The position numbers and the translations under genes are program-made. 64,000 nt of DNA from Pseudorasbora parva (taxonomy: Eukaryota > Chordata > Actinopteri > Cypriniformes > Gobionidae): assembly GCF_024679245.1 (NCBI RefSeq), contig NC_090196.1, positions 6,263,361 to 6,327,360 on the forward strand. Reading direction: 5' to 3'. Below, one piece after another: positions 57,901-64,000 of the stretch (the stretch's first letter is position 1; each line of letters starts with the position of its first letter). Under the pieces are notes generated by a model. It was given only the letters and a program-made list of their open reading frames with translations. It was not told where the DNA came from and did no database searches.

Positions 57901-60900
57901 GTTTTAGCTCAAGAGCTAATTTTCACCCGTAGTCCCTGGGCAGGCTGATGTTAAGCTACAATATATAAACAAACATGAGTAATACAATTTATACTTGCCA
58001 AAAAAATAAAAAAGTTAATAAAATAAAATAAAAATTGTACAAACGTTCATGTTCACACCTTTCACATACTTAGACCTTAGAACACACACTTACACACATA
58101 CACATATCTAGTTACATGTGGGAACAAATTTGATTTGATAAAAGCCATTTCTTTACTTGGCGTGTGAAGGTATTTTCCCTCAGAGACAGAAGCTGCTGTA
58201 ACCCAAACGTCTTATTTGTGTAGCCTATATTGAACTTCTGGAAGTGGTCTATAGATCTGCTAGCCTGACGTGGTCATACTCAACTCTAGTCAGAATATGA
58301 GTCTGATCCGCTCCATTATGGGGCGTGTTTCAACCCAACCAGGAAAGACCTCGTTTGGAGAGAGCTACAACCAATCAGAGCAACGGAGCGACGCATTATG
58401 CTAGTTGTCAAATGTGAACAGAGCTCAACTGCACTGTGTTGCCAAGTGTATGGTATTCCTGAGGGTTGAAGCGACCTCAATTAAAGAAAAAGACCCAGGC
58501 AGTCCTGCCACTGACCGTCTTGATGCCCTAAGTGTCAATACTTTATAATGGCCGTGGCATAATAACACACATTTTACCCCCAAACGCCATCTTTTTCCAG
58601 AGAATCCCCCCCAGAAGCTGTTGTTTTGGGCTTGTAGTTGGTGGGTTTTGTTGTAAAAACTTGGCAACCCTGTCCGCGGGCTAGAATAAGAAACGTTAGA
58701 AGAAAAAGATGAGTGTAAACGATCTTTGCCGGTTTTGTATAAAAAAAAAGTAAGGACACAGAGTACTTGCCAACATGATCATCATTTCAGAGAGAAATAG
58801 TAAAGCTCCTTTCACACCGCCAGCAACACGCAGCAAAAATTTCAACTTTATGCAAATGAGAAGCGATTTTCGCGGTGTCGTGACAAGATGGAGAAGTTGA
58901 TTTTAGCTGTTAGCAATTTCCCCGTTCTTTAGGATATGTCTCTGTGTACATACCATAGATCGTAAAAAAATATGGACGACTCGACATCATCTTTTTCCGC
59001 TTGGCAGATTTGAAGCTTTCAGGCGGCCTGCACGGCGCTGACATCTTGGGACCGAGTCTGCGCAGTAGCGATTTCGGGACCGGAGTTGCGCAGTAGAGCG
59101 CAGGAAGTACAGTCGCGATATCAAAAGCCCGCCCACACTCTCGCAGATGCAGAACAATTAATTATGTTGGTGTAAAATAAACAGTTATGGAAATGTAGAA
59201 ATTAAAGCTAAAGCTCCAATCTGCTCCCAAAAATCCCGAAAAAAGTCCGTTAGTGCCTCAGTGACAACTTCACTCAGAGAAGCCGTCAGTCTCAGCTGTC
59301 AATCATGACGTCACACCCCCCCTCTTTTATAGCATCAGATAACTAACTCAAACTAAACTTTTTTTAAAAACGAACACTTGAAATGAAATCATCGTGATGA
59401 TAACTGCCTTCAGTGACATAAACTAACTTTGGGGAAAAATATTTGAAGTGTAATTTTATTATTTAGTTTGCCTCGCGTCCATTAGAAAACACAGAGGGGC
59501 GGCTATACTGGGAGCGGTCACCGGGGGGCGATCGAGGCGCGAAAGCTTCAGTAAATTAGAGGGAGACTGCAGGCTTGGTACATACAGTGGTGCATTTAAA
59601 AAAAATGAGGCATGGAAAAACGTGACTTGGATTGGGGATATCAAGTAAGTTTTGACTAAACTGTATGCGATATGGTCTACATATTACAGTACTGTGCATG
59701 TATTCTAATAACTTGCAGTGTTCTGCAAAACAATAGTAATAAAAACGGTACTATTTATAGGCAACCCGTGGTGGGAACGCTCACTAGCGACATGAATCTC
59801 TGGCGCTGGTGACATGCAGTGTAAAAACGCTGGCGGTGTGAACGGGCTTAAAGGTGATGCATTTACGAACAGGTTCTCTGTTTAGGATTAGAACAAATTC
59901 AACCCAAGCGCCTTTGAGGACGTGGATGATTATGTTACTGTTGATCATCTGTCCGTCATCGTCTAAAGCCCGCCCTGATGATTTCATTGGTCTGAACAGT
60001 TTCTGTTCGGGGATAATTACTCCTCTATGGAGCGAGTCCAGACCGAACTGCCCGAGCTCAGATGATGTGGGCGGGGCTGAGTCCGGCTGGCATCCGGGCT
60101 ACAGATCTGATCTTAATCCTAAAATTAGTTTTGAGCTTTTTGCTAGTTAAAACTAGTTTTTCGCTAGCCTAGAAATCTAGACGCACCCTAGCGGCAGCAA
60201 ATTTAATCTGCCTGCGAGTGTCGTCTAGGAACTCTCAATACCCTTCTGAGCTGTATTCCTCACAATCTGGACGGTCCAATCACATCGTGTATAGAGTCGG
60301 CGGGCGGGGCCATAATGACGACGGCCGAGTTGCGTTTGCGTGCTTCTAGTAAACACAGAAACTGGCGAACGGCGGCGGTCTTTCGAAATCAGCTTTGACT
60401 GCGATTCTGGAAGACTTGGAGTTAAGCTTTTCTCTGAGAAAAGAACAAAGTACGGCACTGAAGTCATTCTTAAGAAGGGAAGATGTGTTCTGAGTTTAGC
60501 CGACCGGATACGGTGAATGTTTAATCTGTCAACGAGCTCTGCTTCACCTTCGTTGCTCTGGTTGGTTGTAGCGCTATCCTATCGCGTGCAGAGGGAGTCT
60601 GAAAGACAACCGTTTATCCGCCCCTCGGATTGAGCTGTCAATGGTGAGTTTCCAGACCAAACATCTGGATGTGGGTCTGGCTTGTCAGGCTAGTTTTTCG
60701 CAGCATAAGCAAGCAAATTTCTCAGCAACGTTAAATGGAAAAAGATTGTGTCGACATTAGCAAAAATGATCAATAATTGGCATTTCCGTCAGCTAACATT
60801 TTGATAACATTTTCAAAACAATCGATGGATGGTCAGTTCTACATTTTGAAACACAGCCAACACAATACAAATAAACAGTGAGTGTGTTGTTATTATTATT

Positions 60901-63840
60901 ATAACTCATTCATACATTCATTACGCCTAATGTTTTTATCACGGTATTTAGTTTCCTAAAGGGACAGTTCACCCCCAAATGAATATTCTGTCATCATTTA
61001 CTCACCCTCAAGTTGATCCAGTTGTGATGGATTTTGTGTTTTCAGAGTCGTTTTCACGGTTATGTTTTTATGACCTTTGTCTGTTTTTGAGGTGATGATT
61101 GTAGAATCTATAACTACAGTACACTAATATAGTACACGATATTACAGTGGTGTTTACATATAAATTACAATAACACTTAGGACAACAAAAATAATGTATG
61201 CTTTCTGAGACTTATTTGGACGCTATTTACAATTAAATGAAAAAGCATTGTAGTTAAAATCTATATTAAATGCATTTAGACGCTTTTTGACCCACTTTAT
61301 ATATAATTTCATAATAACTGTTTTCTTTCAGTTATGGTTAATGTACACTGTAACCATGATTTAAAATGTACTTGAAAATAAAACTATTCATTTGACGTTG
61401 CAAAGTGCATGAATGTGTGCTCTCTTCAGTGCACTTAAGCGGCCTTTTTTTGCATTATTATTATATTATATGGGAGTAAATTTTAAAACATATAAAAATG
61501 TACAGCGAAACCCGTTAAACTGGCAGTGAAAACAATTAAGTAAAATGAAAACAAAATTTTAGTTGATAGCATAATACATGCTTTTTTTAATGGTTATGCT
61601 CTCTGGCACTATCTAGCAGTCAGAAACGCTAACACACAGCCCGATTGGCTTTCTGAAGGCGATTTTACTAACAAAAACACAGCCTGTGTAGTAACTCATA
61701 ATGTAATAACGGCACATAATGTAATAAGGATTACATTATTATCGTAATAACATTTTCATAATGTATGTAATCGTTTTCTCAATGTAATAAAACATTGAAT
61801 AGTACTCTGGTGGATTTTGTAGGCAGGTTAAGACCAGATTTAAAAGTGTAAACAATTTTAAAATTTAAATGTACTGTTAAAAAACAAATCATGTTTAATA
61901 AAGATATAATAATAATAATAATGTTGCATTTCACATGTAGTTTAAGACTTATGTTTTTTTAAATGTAATGTAAAGGGAAACTAATATTTATAATTATGAC
62001 TATGACAATGTTTTTTTGTGAGTTTATAATGTCAGATATCTCATCATGTAAAAATTATTACATTATGGGCTCAAGATTTGATTACATTTTTACAATATGT
62101 GTCGTTTTTATGATATGTGCTAGCCTGACGTGGTCATACTCAATTCTAGAAAGACCTCAATTGGACAGACCTACAACCAATCAGAGCAACGGAGCGACGC
62201 ATTGTCAAATGTCAACAGAGCTCAACTGCACTGTGTTGCTAAGTCCACGTTTTTCCAGCGGGTTGTTTTCTATGTCCGCGGGTTGAAGAGTCCATGAGTG
62301 CGAATTTTATCAGGCAACCGTGCCAAAATAACACACATTTTACCCCCCAAACGGCATTTTTTCCCCGGAGAACCCCCCGAGAAGCTATTGTTTAGCTATT
62401 GTTTATTGGCTAGTAGTTGGCGGGTTGTGTTGTAAAAACTTGGCAACCCTGTCTGCACGCGCGCTGGAATAAACGGTCTTTGCCGGTGTTGTAAAAAAAT
62501 AAAAGAATTAATGATACACAGAGTACTTACCCAACATGATCTTCATTTCTGAGAGAAATTGTGAAGGTGAATGCAGATACAAATAAGCTCTCCGTTTAGG
62601 ATTCGAACAAATATAACCCAAGCCCCTTTGATGACGTGCATGATTACGTTACTGTTGATCATCTGTCCGTCATCGCCTAAAGCCCGCTCTGATGATTTCA
62701 TTGGTCTGAACAGTTTTTGTTCAGAGATGATTACTCCTCTATGGAGCGAGTCTAGACCGAACTGCTCGACCTAAAAATGTTGTGGGCGGAGCTAAGTTCG
62801 GCTGGCATCCAGGCTAGTTATGTGCAGTAATTACATTATGAGTTGCTACAGCATGATGAAAAGAAAAATCACGGTTATTTTGACCCAGCATTTTTTAGAG
62901 TGAGCAAGGATAACATAGTGAAATATTTAAATTGGATAATAATGAAATATATAAACATCACAAAAACTACGACTTTATTCAGCATTCATGTTTCGGATCG
63001 CGTGCCAAACTGCTGAAATCACGTGACATTGGCGATCTGAATCACGAATCAATCCGCTGATTCATAACCGTTTGAATCTTTATTTGCGGAAGAGACGCGG
63101 AAGAGAAGACAATGCTGAATAAAGTCGAAGTTTTTGTGATGTTTGGACCCAAATGTATTTCCGATGCTTCAAGAGACTCTGATTAACCCACTGATGTCTC
63201 ATATGGACTACTGTGATGACGTTTTTATTCCCTTTCTGGACATGGGCAGTATAGTGTGCACACACGTAGATACGCTCTCGGACTAAATATAAAATATCTT
63301 ATAATATTTACACTTCACACTGTGTGTGAAGATGAACGGAGGTCTTATGGGTGTGGAACGACATTAGGGTGAGTCGTTAATGACATAATTAACATTTTTG
63401 GGCGAACTAACCCTTTAAGTCTATAACAGGTTCATATCTTCATTTAACTGTTTGGTGTTTTACGTGTGGTTTTGTTGCAGGTTTCTCCCGGTCGCGTGTT
63501 CAGCTCTTCAGCCTCACCAGACCAGCGTGTGACGGCGCTCATCTACCTCCGTTCCTGCACAGCAGAGCATTTTCACAAACGGCAGTGTGTTTCGCCTCCA
63601 AAGAAAGCTCACCCAGAGATGGCGACGGCGGAAAGGTCGTTGCTTCATTGTTTTTTGTTACGTTTACGTGAATGTCTGTTGGACGAATAACTGATACGGT
63701 GGCATTTTGCTGTTCGCAGAAGGGCGTCACTGAGGCGGGGGGAAAGCGGGCGTCGGGCGGCGGGGGTGCAGGGAAAGGTGGCAGTCAGATGAGGTGTCCG
63801 AAATGTGGAGATCCTTGTACACATGTGGAGACTTTTGTGT
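54953..63840 (+). CDS. clpx: clpx, 5' end (mitochondrial ClpX unfoldase), continues past window
   Basis: ClpX is the hexameric AAA+ ATPase that unfolds matrix proteins for the ClpP peptidase. Exons are a non-coding one ending at 54953, then 55145-55213, 63481-63635 and 63720-63840; the coding start is ATG 55159. The phases join exactly (1, 0, 1). The N-terminus [19 protein letters not shown] is basic and Cys/Arg-rich, as expected of a mitochondrial presequence. The third exon contains [15 protein letters not shown] and the fourth a Gly/Lys-rich linker followed by [16 protein letters not shown], the start of the animal CLPX zinc-binding domain (CxxC present; the second cysteine pair would be in the next exon). 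The AAA+ domain lies beyond the window. Teleosts often carry a and b copies; I cannot tell which this is. Confidence 0.9.
55145..55213 (+). CDS. clpx: clpx start-codon exon
   Basis: The acceptor TTTTTCCTCTTCAG ends at 55144 and the donor GTGAGT starts at 55214. The exon carries 14 bases of 5' UTR, then ATG at 55159 and 18 codons plus one base. Splicing to 63481 restores a Gly codon. No in-frame ATG lies upstream within the exon. Confidence 0.85.
56375..57536. mobile_element. hAT-like MITE, TAGTGATCGACCGATAT ends
   Basis: The ends TAGTGATCGACCGATAT and ATATCGGTCGATCACTA are perfect 17-bp inverted repeats. Subterminal CCGATACCGATTAT / AACCGATACCCG motifs. No clear target duplication. The 119-aa ORF at 57187 runs through the terminal repeat and is probably not a real gene. 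Confidence 0.8.
58260..60101. mobile_element. TAGCCTGACG-type element with an insertion
   Basis: The left end CTAGCCTGACGTGGTCATAC and the right end GGCTGGCATCCGGGCTA match the copy at 62121-62818. Flanks TAGATCTG (58252-58259) and CAGATCTG (60102-60109) differ by one base. Interrupted at 58806-59848. Confidence 0.8.
58806..59848. mobile_element. element nested in the TAGCCTGACG copy
   Basis: Inverted ends CTCCTTTCACACCGCCAGC and GCTGGCGGTGTGAACGGGCT, flanked by TAAAG (58801-58805, 59849-59853); a mutated TTAA target is likely. The related copy at 62121-62818 lacks this insert. Contains TGCGCAGTAG repeats at 59060-59095. Confidence 0.75.
60165..60693. mobile_element. TAGCC-family hAT-like element, copy D, complete
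   Basis: Ends TAGCCTAGAAATCTAGACGC and GGCTTGTCAGGCTAG. Exact 8-bp duplication TTTTTCGC (60157-60164, 60694-60701). Non-coding. This is the uninterrupted reference for copies A-C. Confidence 0.88.
60702..61685. other. intronic DNA with a common repeat end
   Basis: AAAGGGACAGTTCACCCCCAAATG with TCATCATTTACTCACCCTC (60955-61015) is a frequent fish repeat terminus. The rest is AT-rich and shows no coding signal. Confidence 0.5.
61687..62852. mobile_element. AT-rich MITE interrupted by a TAGCCTGACG element
   Basis: Ends TGTAGTAACTCATAATG and (reverse complement) TGTAGCAACTCATAATG, followed by TAAT, form inverted repeats; multiple ATAATGTAATAA motifs recur in the body. The inner element 62121-62818 splits it. 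Confidence 0.65.
62121..62818. mobile_element. TAGCCTGACG-type element, uninterrupted copy
   Basis: Ends TAGCCTGACGTGGTCATAC and TGGCATCCAGGCTAG; TATGTGC flanks both sides (62114-62120, 62819-62825). Related to 58260-60101 and shows the empty site for that copy's insert. Confidence 0.8.
63481..63635 (+). CDS. clpx: clpx exon, mitochondrial presequence/linker
   Basis: The acceptor TTTTGTTGCAG ends at 63480; the donor is GTCGTT at 63636. The exon encodes a Ser/Arg/Leu-rich stretch followed by [20 protein letters not shown], consistent with the poorly conserved CLPX transit region. Its exit phase is 0. Confidence 0.85.
63720..63840 (+). CDS. clpx: clpx exon with start of zinc-binding domain
   Basis: The acceptor CTGTTCGCAG ends at 63719 and the donor GTAAGTGT starts at 63841. 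The exon encodes a Gly-rich linker and then [16 protein letters not shown] and THVETFV, nearly identical to the start of the vertebrate CLPX zinc-binding domain. This is the main evidence for the gene's identity. Confidence 0.92.
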
Positions 63841-63948
63841 GTAAGTGTCGCTCTTTCCATTGACTAATATTTGATGTGCATTATGTGGTTATAATAACAC
63901 AATTAATTACATTCACCTTCAGTTGTGCATTTGCAGTGTTGCCATTTT

Positions 63949-64000
63949 AAAGGGTTAGTTCACCTAAAAATGTAAATTCTGTCATTAATTCCTCACTCTA
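63949..64000. repeat. start of a common TTAA-type fish repeat, cut by window end
   Basis: TTTTAAAGGGTTAGTTCACC then TAAAAATGTAAATTCTGTC is the usual terminus of this repeat. The matching opposite end GGGCGAACTAACCCTTTAAG at 63400-63419 belongs to another copy. Confidence 0.6.

Larger units (their letters stand above)
55214..63480 (+). other. clpx intron 1, repeat-filled
   Basis: No exon was recognised in these 8.3 kb. Contents are unannotated AT-rich DNA (55214-56374), a hAT MITE (56375-57536), low-copy-looking sequence and an old repeat (57800-57960), a family of TAGCCTG-ended elements (58260-60101, 60165-60693, 62121-62818), and AT-rich DNA with further repeat ends (60702-61690, 62850-63420). 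Confidence 0.7.

Noticed and set aside
1..64000. CRISPR array, operon structure or bacterial genes
   Set aside because: Tandem repeats present are microsatellites and a minisatellite without unique spacers; genes are intron-containing and vertebrate.

Overview
The window is vertebrate nuclear DNA, almost certainly from a cyprinid teleost (zebrafish/carp/goldfish type). The reasons are two recognisable animal genes with GT-AG introns and a very dense load of fish-type DNA transposons (hAT, Tc1/mariner, TTAA-target Kolobok/piggyBac-like, Harbinger), a tRNA-derived SINE and simple repeats. All identifications were made by eye from translation and from remembered family features; no search was run.

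Gene 1, 1909-32459 (+), is the 3' part of lrrk2. I trace 28 coding exons whose phases join without a break for 1506 codons plus a TGA. They give in order the end of the leucine-rich repeats, the Roc GTPase domain, COR, the Ser/Thr kinase and the WD40 domain. Counting exons from the kinase DYG exon (human exon 41), they correspond to human exons 24-51. Residues matching well-known human positions differ here: Val at the R1441 site, Thr at the A2016 site and Asn at the G2385 site. The 5' half (ARM/ANK repeats) lies outside the window.

Gene 2, about 54.8 kb to beyond 64000 (+), is the 5' end of clpx, the mitochondrial AAA+ unfoldase of ClpXP. It has a GC-rich promoter, a non-coding first exon, a start exon at 55145-55213, two further coding exons near the window end and an 8.3-kb intron full of repeats.

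Introns and the intergenic space hold layered transposons. Many boundaries are exact because target-site duplications are visible. Three-deep nests occur at 5247-7523 (hAT, then hAT, then a TTAA element) and 33684-~38130 (Tc1 broken by two hATs, one of which holds a third hAT). Three Tc1 transposases can be ranked by decay. The one at 19039-20602 is nearly intact.

The most unusual object is a 5484-bp element at 49173-54656. It has perfect 48-bp terminal inverted repeats, a 5-bp target duplication, an internal four-exon reading frame with no family I recognise, and a poly(A) signal and strong hairpin near its 3' end. Its right end lies just upstream of the clpx first exon and carries NRF-1-like motifs, so it may contribute to the promoter of this mitochondrial gene.
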